From Flavobacterium sp. (lineage in GTDB: Bacteria; Bacteroidota; Bacteroidia; Flavobacteriales; Flavobacteriaceae): a DNA stretch of 37,660 nt. Numbering within the stretch: the stretch's first letter is position 1; each line of letters starts with the position of its first letter. The stretch covers positions 1-37,660 of the forward strand of contig NZ_JAIXWA010000027.1 in the NCBI RefSeq assembly GCF_027482425.1, given 5' to 3'. Below the pieces are notes generated by a model. It ran no database searches, was not told the origin of the DNA, and was given only the letters and a program-made list of their open reading frames with translations. Below are positions 9,626-18,143 of this stretch, piece after piece. Made by a program: the position numbers and the translations under genes.

Positions 9626-11494
9626 ATGAAAAAACTATATATAGCTTTAAGTTTTGCAGCCATCAGTAGTTCTATTTGTGCTCAAAATAAAGACACAAAG
9701 ACTGCGGATAAACTTTTCAATCGTTATGAATATGTAAAAGCTGCTGAAGAATATCAAAAATTAGTAGATAATGGGAAAGCGGATGGGTATGTTTACAAGC
9801 AATTGGCAGATACCTATTTCAACATGTTTAATTCAGCTGAAGCCACCAAGTGGTATGCCAAAGCCGTTGAAACCGATCAGGATGCAGAAACCTATTTCCG
9901 TTATGCTCAAATGCTAAAAGCCAACGGCAAATATGAAGAAGCCAATAAGCAAATGAATAAATTTGCAGCTAAAGCACCCAATGATCAACGTGCTAAAGCC
10001 TTTAAAGAAAATCCAAACTATGTTCCTCGTATTTTGAGTAAACGTGTAGAATATACAGTTGATAATACTACATTGAGTTCGGATAAATCAGAGTTCGGAG
10101 CGGTCTTATACAACAATGAGGTCTATTTTACCAGCGCTCGTAATGGTGCACGAAAAAATTATGGATGGAACGATGAACCATATCTTGATGTTTATAAATC
10201 CGTGCGAAGTGACAACGGAACTCTAGCCGAGCCAACATTAGTTACAGAGGTAAACTCAAAATTCCATGATGGTCCTGTAACGATTACAGCCGATGGAAAT
10301 ACAATGTATTTTTCTTCTGATAGTTTCCGTGAAAAATCTTTTCAAAAGGACAAGGCGAATAAACTCAAATTAGGTAGAAATAATTTATATGTTGCCACTA
10401 AATCAGGTGATACATGGGGTAATGTTAAATCGTTACCGTTTAATACTAGTGAATTCTCTACTAGTAATCCAAGCGTTTCACGAGATGGTAAAACATTGTA
10501 TTTTTCATCCGATATGCCCGGCAGCATTGGCGGTGTAGACATCTGGAAAGTTGCTGTTAATGCTGATGGAACATACGGAAAGCCTGAAAATTTAGGGTCA
10601 AAAGTAAATACAGAAGGTAACGAAAGTTTCCCATACATCACCGATGATAATTCCACATTGTATTTCGCTTCGAGTGGACGTCAAGGTCTTGGGGGTTATG
10701 ATGTGTATATGATTGATCTTGCCAAAGGAAGTGAGGCTGTTAATATGGGTAAACCTATCAACACAGAAAAAGACGATTTTGCCTTTACTTTTAACAAAGA
10801 CAAAAACATTGGATACCTCTCAAGTAACCGTAATGGAAACGATGATATTTTCAGCGCAACCCCAATCTGTGGTGTGGATGTACTTGTGTTAGTTTCTAAT
10901 GCCAAAACTGGAGAAATTCTTTCCAATGCCAAAGTTTCAATCTTAGACGATAAAAACAATGTCATCGCTACCGAAAATTCTAACGACAAAGGCGAAGTTT
11001 CCTATCGTGTAGAATGCGACAAGGCCTATACTATTCAAGCATCAAAAGACGGTTTTGAAGGCAATGCATTCCCAGTTGCTAAAAGCAAAGGACCCAAAGC
11101 CGATGTAAAAGCACCGTTGAACCCAATCGAAGTCATTGTAACCGATACCGAAGTGGTCTTGAATCCTATCTACTTCGAGTTTGACAAGAGCAACATCACC
11201 CAACAAGGCGCCTTCGAATTGGATAAACTTGTTCAAGTCATGAAAAATAACCCCAATATGGTTATTTTCGCGAAATCACACACCGACCGTCGAGGAGGCG
11301 ATAAATACAACATGAATTTGTCTGAACGTCGTGCACAAGCTACCGTACAGTACATTATTTCTAAAGGTATCGATGCCGCTCGTATTTCAGGTAAAGGAAT
11401 GGGTGAAACCGAACCCAAAGTGGCTTGTGACCAATGTACCGAAGCGGAACACGCACAAAACCGTCGTTCTGAATTCCTAATCGTGAAGAAATAA
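9626..11494 (+). CDS. OmpA-family protein with TPR, beta-propeller and CarboxypepD-like domains (PorE-like)
   Basis: The protein has 622 residues. A signal peptide (about 1-19, cleaved near CAQ) is followed by TPR-type helices (about 25-130), WD40-like PD40 propeller blades (about 150-390, with repeated 'TLYFSS' and 'YFAS' motifs), a carboxypeptidase-regulatory-like domain (about 415-495) and a C-terminal OmpA domain with FEFDKSNI, HTDRRGGDKYNMNLSERRA and GMGETEP. The OmpA Asp and Arg that contact peptidoglycan diaminopimelate are present. This domain order is that of PorE of the Porphyromonas T9SS, which links the machinery to peptidoglycan. I infer that this copy anchors the neighbouring PorP/SprF-adhesin assembly. 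It is not clearly a lipoprotein, because the residue before Cys is Ile rather than Gly/Ala/Ser. Confidence 0.88.
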   Translation: MKKLYIALSFAAISSSICAQNKDTKTADKLFNRYEYVKAAEEYQKLVDNGKADGYVYKQLADTYFNMFNSAEATKWYAKAVETDQDAETYFRYAQMLKANGKYEEANKQMNKFAAKAPNDQRAKAFKENPNYVPRILSKRVEYTVDNTTLSSDKSEFGAVLYNNEVYFTSARNGARKNYGWNDEPYLDVYKSVRSDNGTLAEPTLVTEVNSKFHDGPVTITADGNTMYFSSDSFREKSFQKDKANKLKLGRNNLYVATKSGDTWGNVKSLPFNTSEFSTSNPSVSRDGKTLYFSSDMPGSIGGVDIWKVAVNADGTYGKPENLGSKVNTEGNESFPYITDDNSTLYFASSGRQGLGGYDVYMIDLAKGSEAVNMGKPINTEKDDFAFTFNKDKNIGYLSSNRNGNDDIFSATPICGVDVLVLVSNAKTGEILSNAKVSILDDKNNVIATENSNDKGEVSYRVECDKAYTIQASKDGFEGNAFPVAKSKGPKADVKAPLNPIEVIVTDTEVVLNPIYFEFDKSNITQQGAFELDKLVQVMKNNPNMVIFAKSHTDRRGGDKYNMNLSERRAQATVQYIISKGIDAARISGKGMGETEPKVACDQCTEAEHAQNRRSEFLIVKK

Positions 11495-11515
11495 CCCACA
11501 ACAAATTACAATACC

Positions 11516-11546
11516 AAAAAGACAGCTCGAAAGGCTGTCTTTTTTG
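11516..11546 (+). terminator. Rho-independent terminator after the adhesin-PorP-OmpA operon
   Basis: The stem GACAGC (11521-11526) pairs with GCTGTC (11534-11539) across a 7-base loop. It is extended by flanking A and T runs and followed by T at 11540-11545. It lies 22 bases after the OmpA-like stop. Confidence 0.85.
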
Positions 11547-11729
11547 TTTTTAACGCAATAAATTAGAATAACTCACCCACAATTATTTATCGTCAGTTAA
11601 ACGCGCTCAAATCGCTTTAATTGAGCTACAAGACCCAAGGTTTAACGCAAACGTATTTTCAACCCTCAACCTGCAACTTGACACGAGGCTTTAGCCGACT
11701 GATGGAGCGTAGCGGAATACACCAGAAAC
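11547..11729. other. Intergenic stretch without a gene
   Basis: No convincing ORF or RNA gene is visible. The right part (about 11670-11720) holds a short GC-richer segment with the small palindrome GGCTTTAGCC and 'GGAGCGTAGCGGA', of a kind that looks like degraded dispersed intergenic repeat. The motif TTAACGCAA occurs twice (near 11549 and 11641). Confidence 0.5.
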
Positions 11730-12137
11730 CTACTTCACCACCACACCCCGCTGCCACAAAATCGGCACTTCCTCTGTCGCCCGCTCATTGATTGTATTCT
11801 TACGGAAAATAAATTTTTTGTCATACAACGTGTTCCCAATGAAATACGTTACCATAAACTCATTGTTTAACGCCAGTACACTTTGTTCCACCATTTCAAT
11901 CTTTACCGCCGAAACCGAAGGAACCTTTACATACGCATGCCGTAACAGCGATGTTTTTTTCATCTCTCCATCAATTGTACCAAACGCCTTTGAAACCACC
12001 ATCACGCTCTCCAAATCATGGTCCGAATCGTTGATCAAAAAAACATACCATACCTTATCCATAAAGTCGTCATTCCACTCCTGAACGGCCGCCATAAATA
12101 CATTTTCAACTTTCGGAATTACAATATCTGCTTTCAT
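11730..12137 (-). CDS. Conserved hypothetical protein downstream of pheS
   Basis: The protein has 135 residues with no signal peptide or membrane segment. It starts at an ATG, with MKADIVIPKVENVFMAAVQEW. The sequence is mixed alpha/beta with alternating hydrophobic stretches such as VWYVFLIND and FMVTYFIG. I recognise it only as a type of small soluble protein found in flavobacteria; no catalytic motif is seen and no function is assigned. It lies 72 bp downstream of pheS on the same strand and may be transcribed with it, since no clear -7 box is visible in the gap. Confidence 0.75.
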   Translation of the reverse strand: MKADIVIPKVENVFMAAVQEWNDDFMDKVWYVFLINDSDHDLESVMVVSKAFGTIDGEMKKTSLLRHAYVKVPSVSAVKIEMVEQSVLALNNEFMVTYFIGNTLYDKKFIFRKNTINERATEEVPILWQRGVVVK

Positions 12138-12171
12138 TAAATTATCGCATTTATACCAAGGGTTTACCCAT

Positions 12172-12200
12172 AAAAAAACCGCATTGCTCTCGCGCCGCGG
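12172..12200 (-). terminator. Possible weak terminator after pheS
   Basis: On the minus strand a 4-bp GC stem (12197-12200 with 12179-12182) encloses a GC-rich loop and is followed by seven T (12178 down to 12172). The stem is short and the loop long, so read-through into the downstream gene is likely. Confidence 0.3.
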
Positions 12201-12209
12201 CTCACTATT

Positions 12210-13229
12210 TTAAATACTCGATTTGAATTGCTCCAAAAAGCGTACATCGTTTTCATAAAACATCCGAATATCACCAATCTGATACAACAACATCGCAATA
12301 CGCTCAATCCCCATACCAAAGGCAAATCCATTGTATTCCTCTGGATTAATACCGCAGTTTTTCAACACATTCGGGTCTACCATACCACAGCCCATAATTT
12401 CCAACCATCCGGTTCCTTTCGTAATGCGGTAATCGGTCTCCGTTTTTAATCCCCAATAAATATCTACCTCAGCACTGGGCTCCGTAAAAGGGAAATACGA
12501 GGGACGTAAACGTATCTTCGACTTGCCAAACATCTCTTTGGTGAAGTACAAAAGTGTTTGCTTCAAATCGGCAAACGAAACGTCTTTATCAATATACAAG
12601 CCTTCTACCTGGTGAAAAATACAGTGCGAACGCGATGACACCGCCTCATTACGAAACACCCGCCCCGGCGAAATGGTCCGAATCGGCGGCTTGTGACTCT
12701 CCATATACCGCACCTGCACCGATGAAGTATGCGTACGCAACAACACATCGGGATTCGTTTGAATGAAAAACGTATCCTGCATGTCCCGCGCCGGATGATA
12801 TTCGGGCAAATTCAATGCCGTAAAATTATGCCAATCGTCTTCGATTTCAGGGCCTTCCGATACATTAAATCCAATCGTCGAAAAAATATCAATAATCTGA
12901 TTTTTCACCAACGAAATCGGATGACGCGCACCTACCGCAAAAGGCATCCCCGGACGCGTTAAATCGCCGTATTTCCCTTCGCTATCCGAACCGCTATCCA
13001 ACGATTCCTGAAGACTACGCACCTTTTCTTCGGCCACAGCTTTCAACGTATTGATCACCTGTCCAAACTCTTTTTTCTGGTCGTTCGGAACGTTTTTGAA
13101 CTCGTTAAAAAGCGCTTTCAACAAACCCTTACTCCCCAAATACTTAATTCGGAACGCTTCCAACGCCTCTTTATTCTTGTCGTTGAACGCTTTAGCTTCT
13201 TCAATATGTTGTTTTATTGTATCAATCAT
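12210..13229 (-). CDS. pheS: Phenylalanine--tRNA ligase alpha subunit
   Basis: This is the cytoplasmic class II aminoacyl-tRNA synthetase subunit that charges tRNA-Phe as an alpha2-beta2 enzyme with PheT. It has 339 residues, about the usual length. The N-terminal coiled coil (about 1-90) precedes the catalytic core with LLRTHTSSVQVRYM, motif 2 (GRVFRNEAVSSRSHCIFHQVE) and motif 3 (FAFGMGIERIAML). I chose the ATG at 13229 rather than the GTG 51 bases upstream because the family starts there (MIDTIKQHIEEAKAF) and a -7 box lies just upstream at 13248-13255. pheT is not in the window, so the two subunits are encoded apart. Confidence 0.97.
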   Translation of the reverse strand: MIDTIKQHIEEAKAFNDKNKEALEAFRIKYLGSKGLLKALFNEFKNVPNDQKKEFGQVINTLKAVAEEKVRSLQESLDSGSDSEGKYGDLTRPGMPFAVGARHPISLVKNQIIDIFSTIGFNVSEGPEIEDDWHNFTALNLPEYHPARDMQDTFFIQTNPDVLLRTHTSSVQVRYMESHKPPIRTISPGRVFRNEAVSSRSHCIFHQVEGLYIDKDVSFADLKQTLLYFTKEMFGKSKIRLRPSYFPFTEPSAEVDIYWGLKTETDYRITKGTGWLEIMGCGMVDPNVLKNCGINPEEYNGFAFGMGIERIAMLLYQIGDIRMFYENDVRFLEQFKSSI

Positions 13230-13247
13230 GGTCCTGTAATTCTGCAG

Positions 13248-13255
13248 CAAAAATA
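13248..13255 (-). promoter_or_regulatory. -7 promoter box of pheS (TATTTTTG)
   Basis: This is a perfect Bacteroidota TAnnTTTG element on the minus strand, 18 bases before the pheS ATG. It implies a leader of about 10-12 bases. A perfect 12-bp palindrome, CCCCAATTGGGG (13265-13276), lies 10 bp upstream of the box where RNA polymerase would bind. Confidence 0.6.
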
Positions 13256-13329
13256 GGATTTTCCCCCCAATTGGGGACACGAATCCGATTTTCGTTTTTA
13301 ATTTTTTGGAGCTTCAACCCCGCATTTTT

Positions 13330-13428
13330 TCACAACTCTCCTCCGGTGTTCCGCTTTAGTCCCTCGTTCCTCGGGCGCTGCCGCTTCACCCCGGGCTAGC
13401 AACAACGTAGCGCATTTCAAAACACGAT
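13330..13428. repeat. GC-rich intergenic element, possibly a dispersed repeat
   Basis: This stretch is markedly more GC-rich than its surroundings and has no ORF. It contains TTCCGCTTTAGTCCCTCG, CCTCGGGCGCTGCCGCTTC and CCCGGGCTAGC (about 13349-13400). It resembles the GC-rich intergenic elements scattered through Flavobacterium genomes, judged from memory. No second full copy is present in this window, so repetition cannot be shown here. Confidence 0.35.
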
Positions 13429-13442
13429 TTCTAAAGTCGACC

Positions 13443-13799
13443 CTAAGTAATCAATCCGTTTTCCAAAAAATAACCCACAACCGCCTCCTTCATTAACAGC
13501 GTTTGCTCCCCGGCTTTCAACGCAGGTAAAGCATCTTTGGCTTTGAAATGCGGCCAACCGTCACGGTCAACGTAGTCAAATTCGTAGTAGCCATAAGGCA
13601 CCAACAAGCGACAAATGGCAATATGCATCAAATTGACTTTGTCGTCTTTTTGAAATTTTTGGTGCACCTTACCCAATTCTTGAATTCCAATAAGGTAAAT
13701 AATGCCATCCAAATCCAAAGGCTCTCCATCGGTAAAACGATCGGATAATAGTTGAACGACAGCCTCCCAACGGCGTTTTAAGGTTTCGTCTCTAGACAA
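13443..13799 (-). CDS. Conserved hypothetical protein, TTG start
   Basis: The protein has 118 residues and is soluble and mostly helical, with LDLDGIIYLIGIQELG, NLMHIAICRLLVPYGYYEFDYVDRDGWPHF and PALKAGEQTLLMKEAVVGYF. The strong patterning indicates a real conserved protein, but I cannot name a function. No in-frame ATG exists between the upstream stop (13851-13853) and the coding region, so the TTG at 13799 is the best start; homologous proteins begin close to this point as far as I recall. A perfect -7 box lies 38 bases upstream, so it appears to be transcribed separately from the bat genes. Confidence 0.78.
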   Translation of the reverse strand: MSRDETLKRRWEAVVQLLSDRFTDGEPLDLDGIIYLIGIQELGKVHQKFQKDDKVNLMHIAICRLLVPYGYYEFDYVDRDGWPHFKAKDALPALKAGEQTLLMKEAVVGYFLENGLIT

Positions 13800-13837
13800 A
13801 ATAGGATAGGTATAAAGAATGGTTATTTTTAATCGCG

Positions 13838-13845
13838 CAAAAATA
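13838..13845 (-). promoter_or_regulatory. -7 promoter box of the 118-residue protein (TATTTTTG)
   Basis: A perfect TAnnTTTG element on the minus strand lies between the batE stop and the TTG start at 13799, giving a predicted leader of about 30 bases. No clear -33 TTG is seen at the usual distance. Confidence 0.5.
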
Positions 13846-13860
13846 CAACATTACCCACGA

Positions 13861-14613
13861 TTACGGTTGCAATTCACGAATAGATGTACGTTTTACCCAT
13901 CCCGTTCCCGCATCCGAAAGCCGAACATTTGCCCACTGCGCTGTTTTGGAAAGTACCCAAACCTTGGCACCTTCACGCAGGTTTACTTTCAGCTCACTGC
14001 CCATACGGGGTTCGCTCCAAACTTCAGTTCGGTCTTGAAAAACAATCGCACTACGGTCGGAATTCACTTCATTTTTTTGAAAGTAACCCGCAAAAAGACA
14101 TCCCAAAACCAACAATAACGACAGCGACATCCCTGTAAAATAGCGTCGTTTTTGAACAGGCGAACGCGAAACATAGTAGCCTGCAAAACAACCGAATACC
14201 ACCAACGCCCATCCAATCGCTACCATTCCCCATAGATCATACGACAGCACTGTGGTAGCTTCGTGCAACATCTTTTCAAAACCCACTTGTGGAAGTTGTG
14301 GCAACGTATCTTTACAGCGTTCTTGCACATAACCCAAATTGATTGCAATCGCTTTGTCGGTAGGATCCAACAAACGGGCTTTTTCTAAATGATAAATGGC
14401 AGGGGCAATCTGCTGCTGTTGGTAGTAACTAGTACCTAAATTAAAATGTAGTTCCGCCCCCGTTTTTCCTGCCGCTAATTCTTTTTCATAATACGAAATC
14501 GCCTCAGCATACTTTCCTTTACGGTAAGCCTTATTTCCCGCATCAAAAGCATCTTGCGCATGACCCACTAGGCAAACCAAAAGCAGCCCCAAAAAAGCAA
14601 GGTTTAACTTCAT
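13861..14613 (-). CDS. batE: BatE: TPR and SH3-like membrane protein of the aerotolerance operon
   Basis: The protein has 250 residues. A signal peptide (about 1-19, ending GHAQ) is followed by TPR repeats (about 22-100, with AELHFNLGTSYYQQ), two membrane helices (about 125-150 and 160-180) and a C-terminal bacterial SH3-like domain (about 190-250, with VWSEPRMGSELKVNLREG and WVKRTSI). This matches BatE, the last protein of the Bacteroidota aerotolerance operon, where it is thought to act with the other Bat proteins at the inner membrane and periplasm. The start overlaps the batD stop by four bases (ATGA), indicating translational coupling. Confidence 0.88.
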   Translation of the reverse strand: MKLNLAFLGLLLVCLVGHAQDAFDAGNKAYRKGKYAEAISYYEKELAAGKTGAELHFNLGTSYYQQQQIAPAIYHLEKARLLDPTDKAIAINLGYVQERCKDTLPQLPQVGFEKMLHEATTVLSYDLWGMVAIGWALVVFGCFAGYYVSRSPVQKRRYFTGMSLSLLLVLGCLFAGYFQKNEVNSDRSAIVFQDRTEVWSEPRMGSELKVNLREGAKVWVLSKTAQWANVRLSDAGTGWVKRTSIRELQP

Positions 14614-16361
14614 GACAATTGTTTTTCAAGTTCGGTAATCAATCGTATCGCGGTGTCGTAATCATTTTGTATCGCAGTAGCCGAAGATGGGGCAAATCGC
14701 GCCATTTCACAGCTTTCAAGAAGTTGTATAAATTCGGCTACAGTTGTGGAGTCAGCCTTCCGCTGTACTAACAATTCTCGAATGGTTTCTTTTTGCATTT
14801 CAGTGGTTTCCAACAATAATTTGGCCTTTAAAAAGTTGTGCAACGCCCGTTCCAATGCATCATAAAATGGTCCTTTCGACTGCAAGTAGGTTCCCGCTTC
14901 TGAAAGATAGCGTTTTACCAACGCCTTTTTCATTCGTATCGATTTACCTAGGGTATCTGCGTCTGCAGCCGCTTTACGACGACGTACAAAAACAAACAAA
15001 GGAATCGCTAAAAAAGGCATAAGTAACAAACTATAAAACAGCGGTGAACCCAAGAAATCTTGACGATCTACTGGAGATAATGCCCCTTCTTTAGGCGATG
15101 TTACAAAGGCTTCACGCTCGGTTTTCTGGCGTGCATTACTCGCATAGCCTCCCGCAGGTAATCCCGGGCCGTCGGTAACGGTAATGGTAATTGGAGGACT
15201 CGAAATTGTTCGGTATTGTTTACTCCGTAAATCGAAATAGCTAAAGCGTAGGTCTTTTAAAACATAGGCCCCTTTTGCTTGTGGCACTACGGTGTAGCGG
15301 TCAGCAATCGAACCCGTCATTCCCGACAGCGGCGTGGTGACGTTTTCTACATGCTCTGGGTCATAAACTTCCCAATTTTCGGGCAATTCTAAACGCGGAA
15401 TTTGAAATAGCTTTAGGTTTCCTTGACCTGAGACTTTCAATGTCATATCGAGTGATTCGCCAAATTTTAAAGTTGTTTTGGAAGGAACAACAGTAAAGCT
15501 AAAGTCTCCCACAGCGCCACTAAACTTCTCAGGTTTGTTGGTTTCAGGCAACGCTTTTACGGTAATGGTCTTCCCCGAGGAGGTCAATCGACGGCTGTCA
15601 TCCATCGTAATGATTTCACCAAAAATGCTCATGCGCCCCGTGGGAACCCGGCAATCTACCTCCAAAATGTAAGGATCAATCTCAAGACTCCCCGATTTCT
15701 GCGGATACAAAACGGCTTTTTTGAGCACTACCGAAAGACAGCGTTTCCCTTTATAAACGGTTTGTTCGGGTTCAAAATTATCGGTCTCTATTTCTTGACT
15801 CCAGAAATCATTAAAACGAGGCTTTTGGATATCTCGGGCGTCATTAATATCAGTGTTATAGTTGAAATACAACTTTTGCACTACCGTAATGGGCTCATTA
15901 ACATACGGATTACTGTTGGACACTTCGGTCACCAAATACATTGGGGAGTTTCGAGCCACAGGAGCCGAATTAGGATCATTGGCGGGGTCAACGGCGGGTG
16001 TTACCGTAACTTTGACCGTGTTGCTGCGGTAAATACGGTTGTTGAACTCTATTGCAGCGGGCTTGATCGTGAATGTACCTTTCTTTTCTGCAATCAAAAA
16101 GTAGGTGTAGGTTTTATGAAATATCCCTTTCCCATTCATCCATATCTCACGAATGTTTTGTGAGGGTCCAGAAAAAACCGAAAAGCCACTCTCTTCAAAG
16201 TCGGGTGCTTCAAAGTTATCGCCATCCACATTCATTGTAAACTCCACACGAAACCGTTCGTTTACAGCTACAGTGGCCTTACTCACGTCGGCTTCAAATT
16301 TAACTTGGGCCGATACCGTAAGAGAAATCCATAACAGTACTAAGGTTACAATTCGTTTCAT
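14610..16361 (-). CDS. batD: BatD: periplasmic protein of the aerotolerance operon
   Basis: The protein has 583 residues. It has a signal peptide (about 1-18, ending VSAQ), a large BatD-type region of beta domains (about 20-410, with the family motifs FEFTMNVDGD-like strand, GKGIFHKTYTYFLIAEKKGTFTI and GDFSFTVVPSKTTLKFGE), one membrane helix (about 435-455, followed by VRRRK) and a cytoplasmic helical tail. BatD is a partner of the VWA proteins BatA and BatB; the operon was named for aerotolerance in Bacteroides and its biochemical job is not settled. It starts 17 bases after batC and overlaps batE by four bases. Confidence 0.9.
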   Translation of the reverse strand: MKRIVTLVLLWISLTVSAQVKFEADVSKATVAVNERFRVEFTMNVDGDNFEAPDFEESGFSVFSGPSQNIREIWMNGKGIFHKTYTYFLIAEKKGTFTIKPAAIEFNNRIYRSNTVKVTVTPAVDPANDPNSAPVARNSPMYLVTEVSNSNPYVNEPITVVQKLYFNYNTDINDARDIQKPRFNDFWSQEIETDNFEPEQTVYKGKRCLSVVLKKAVLYPQKSGSLEIDPYILEVDCRVPTGRMSIFGEIITMDDSRRLTSSGKTITVKALPETNKPEKFSGAVGDFSFTVVPSKTTLKFGESLDMTLKVSGQGNLKLFQIPRLELPENWEVYDPEHVENVTTPLSGMTGSIADRYTVVPQAKGAYVLKDLRFSYFDLRSKQYRTISSPPITITVTDGPGLPAGGYASNARQKTEREAFVTSPKEGALSPVDRQDFLGSPLFYSLLLMPFLAIPLFVFVRRRKAAADADTLGKSIRMKKALVKRYLSEAGTYLQSKGPFYDALERALHNFLKAKLLLETTEMQKETIRELLVQRKADSTTVAEFIQLLESCEMARFAPSSATAIQNDYDTAIRLITELEKQLS

Positions 16362-16378
16362 CGTTCAATGACAAAAGG

Positions 16379-17116
16379 TTACCAATCTTTCTCGGGTTTT
16401 CCGGGAGCCGTTTGGGCACTTTTCTCTTTGCGCTTTAATTGGACTTTTTTCTCTTCATTATTGACAGCGTCCAACAAGTTGTCAATGCGTTGTTTATTAT
16501 TCCCCGAAGGACGCGGTTGCGGGTCGGGTTCTTGATTTTGACCGCTTTTATTTTCGGGCTTGTCTTCTTGACTTTTATTTTTTTGATTCCCTTTAGAATC
16601 GTCGGGACGTTGATTCTTTTCTTTCTGCTTGCTCTTATCGTCCTTCTTTTTTCCTCCATCTTCTGGCGGCGGATTTTCTTTGTTCATTTTTTTAGCCAAG
16701 GCATAATTGTATCGCGTTTCCTCATCCCGCGGATTATTACGCAACGCATCTTTGTAAGCGCGTTCGGCCAAATCGTATTTTTTTTCCAGCATCAAGGCAT
16801 TGCCTAAATTGTGAAAGGCTTTATGTTTTTCAGCTTTGGTTTTCGCGTTTTCAGCGGCTTGCAAGAACTTGAATTTGGCCTCACCCCCTTGCTTTTGTTT
16901 GTATATTGAGGTGCCTAAATTATAAGAAGCCGCTGCCTTTTTCGGATTTTTTGCTGCCGATTCTCGGTAAAGTGCCTCCGCTTCAGCGTATTTTTTTTCC
17001 GAAAAAGCGTCATTCCCTTTTGGTAATTGCGTATCGGCCTCCTGTCCCCATGAGACAAAGGTCACCCATACCAATATCCAACACCAAAAGACGTTATTTC
17101 GTTTCATTTTTTTCAT
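16379..17116 (-). CDS. batC: BatC: TPR protein with charged low-complexity tail
   Basis: The protein has 245 residues. A signal peptide (ending VSWGQ) is followed by TPR repeats (about 30-135: AEALYRESAAKNPKKAAASYNLGTSIYKQ, then HKAFHNLGNALMLEKKYDLAERAYKDALRNNP). The last third is Lys/Glu/Asp/Gln-rich, low-complexity and probably disordered (GKKKDDKSKQKEK, NKSQEDKPENKSG). This is the usual BatC layout of a periplasmic protein-interaction scaffold. The start overlaps the batB stop by 23 bases; Met4 at 17107 is an alternative start with a 14-base overlap. Either way translation is coupled to batB. Confidence 0.87.
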   Translation of the reverse strand: MKKMKRNNVFWCWILVWVTFVSWGQEADTQLPKGNDAFSEKKYAEAEALYRESAAKNPKKAAASYNLGTSIYKQKQGGEAKFKFLQAAENAKTKAEKHKAFHNLGNALMLEKKYDLAERAYKDALRNNPRDEETRYNYALAKKMNKENPPPEDGGKKKDDKSKQKEKNQRPDDSKGNQKNKSQEDKPENKSGQNQEPDPQPRPSGNNKQRIDNLLDAVNNEEKKVQLKRKEKSAQTAPGKPEKDW

Positions 17117-18140
17117 TAAATAAATTTAATTTAAGCACCCATGCAGTTCGACGCTCCCGAATCAAAAGATCCAAAAATAAGGCGACAAACGCAAATCCCA
17201 AAAACCATTGAAATTGCGATTGATAATCAGCAAGTAATGATTCTCCAAATTCGGTTTTTTCCGAATTGTCGAGTTGTTTTTTCACAAAATCAACGGCTGT
17301 TTTTGTCGTGTTCCCATCGACATAGCCTCCGTTTCCAATTTGGGCGACTTCTTCCAAAATTTTTGAATTTCGTTTGGTGCGCACCACTTCATTATTGGAA
17401 TCGCGAAGGTATTGTACGTTTCCGTTTTCAATCAACTTAATCGGCCCCCCTTGTTCGGTACCAATACCGACCGTTATAATACGCATTTTAACGTCTTTGG
17501 CGATCTCGGCCGCCGCGACAGCATTATTGCTATGATCTTCCCCGTCGGAAAGGATGACTAGGATTTTATTGGTTTTGTCTTTTTCGTTAAAATACCGTGT
17601 CGCTGCCAATTGAATGGCCAAATCGATGGAGGTTCCTTGTGCCGAAATCATTTCAGGACTCATGCTTTGCAGAAACATTTTGGCCACCCCATAATCAGAA
17701 GTCATGGGTAACACAGGAAACGCACTTCCCGAATACGCTATGAGTCCGATGCGGTCACCCGACAAGCGATTGATGAGTTGCGAAACAATTTGTTTGCTTT
17801 TTTCCAAACGGTTGGGCGCGACATCATTGGCGAGCATACTTTTGGAAACGTCAATGGCAAAGACCAAATCGACCCCACGGGTTTTCACTTTTTCGGTTGT
17901 CGTTCCAATCTTTGGGTTGACCAATGCAATGATGAGCAAAACAATCCCAAACAAGCTTAATCCAAATTTTAACGCGGGCTTAAAGGTAGAACGCTCAGGG
18001 CTGAGATAACTGATTTTGTCGGGCAGTCCAAATTCCTGTTGTTTTCGCTGTCTCCAATACCGGTTGTATACCCAAAGTCCCAGAAACACCGGAACGAGTA
18101 CCAAAGCATAGAAATATAGTTTCTTTTCTAATTCGTACAT
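17094..18140 (-). CDS. batB: BatB: VWA-domain membrane protein
   Basis: The protein has 348 residues. Two N-terminal membrane helices (about 8-26 and 58-75) are followed by a von Willebrand A domain with an intact MIDAS motif DVSKS at 97-101, a downstream conserved LPMTSDYG-type stretch and ILSDGEDHSNN, and a final membrane helix near the C-terminus (about 310-328). The VWA domain therefore faces the periplasm and probably binds a metal-dependent protein partner. It lies three bases after the batA stop and overlaps batC. It is paired with BatA, a paralogue with the same layout. Confidence 0.93.
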   Translation of the reverse strand: MYELEKKLYFYALVLVPVFLGLWVYNRYWRQRKQQEFGLPDKISYLSPERSTFKPALKFGLSLFGIVLLIIALVNPKIGTTTEKVKTRGVDLVFAIDVSKSMLANDVAPNRLEKSKQIVSQLINRLSGDRIGLIAYSGSAFPVLPMTSDYGVAKMFLQSMSPEMISAQGTSIDLAIQLAATRYFNEKDKTNKILVILSDGEDHSNNAVAAAEIAKDVKMRIITVGIGTEQGGPIKLIENGNVQYLRDSNNEVVRTKRNSKILEEVAQIGNGGYVDGNTTKTAVDFVKKQLDNSEKTEFGESLLADYQSQFQWFLGFAFVALFLDLLIRERRTAWVLKLNLFNEKNETK

Positions 18141-18143
18141 AAG

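Noticed and set aside
12228..12962. Plus-strand frames opposite pheS (12228-12449, 12554-12766, 12729-12962)
   Set aside because: They are composed of basic and low-quality sequence opposite a strongly conserved gene and have no supporting promoter or family resemblance.
13230..13280. N-terminal extension of PheS from a GTG at 13280
   Set aside because: It would cross the -7 box at 13248-13255 and does not match the family N-terminus; the ATG at 13229 does.
16435..16807. Frames overlapping the batC low-complexity tail on both strands (16435-16659 minus, 16439-16807 plus)
   Set aside because: They arise from the Lys/Asp-rich repetitive codons of batC; the plus-strand one is a string of Phe/Ile/Leu that only mimics a membrane protein.
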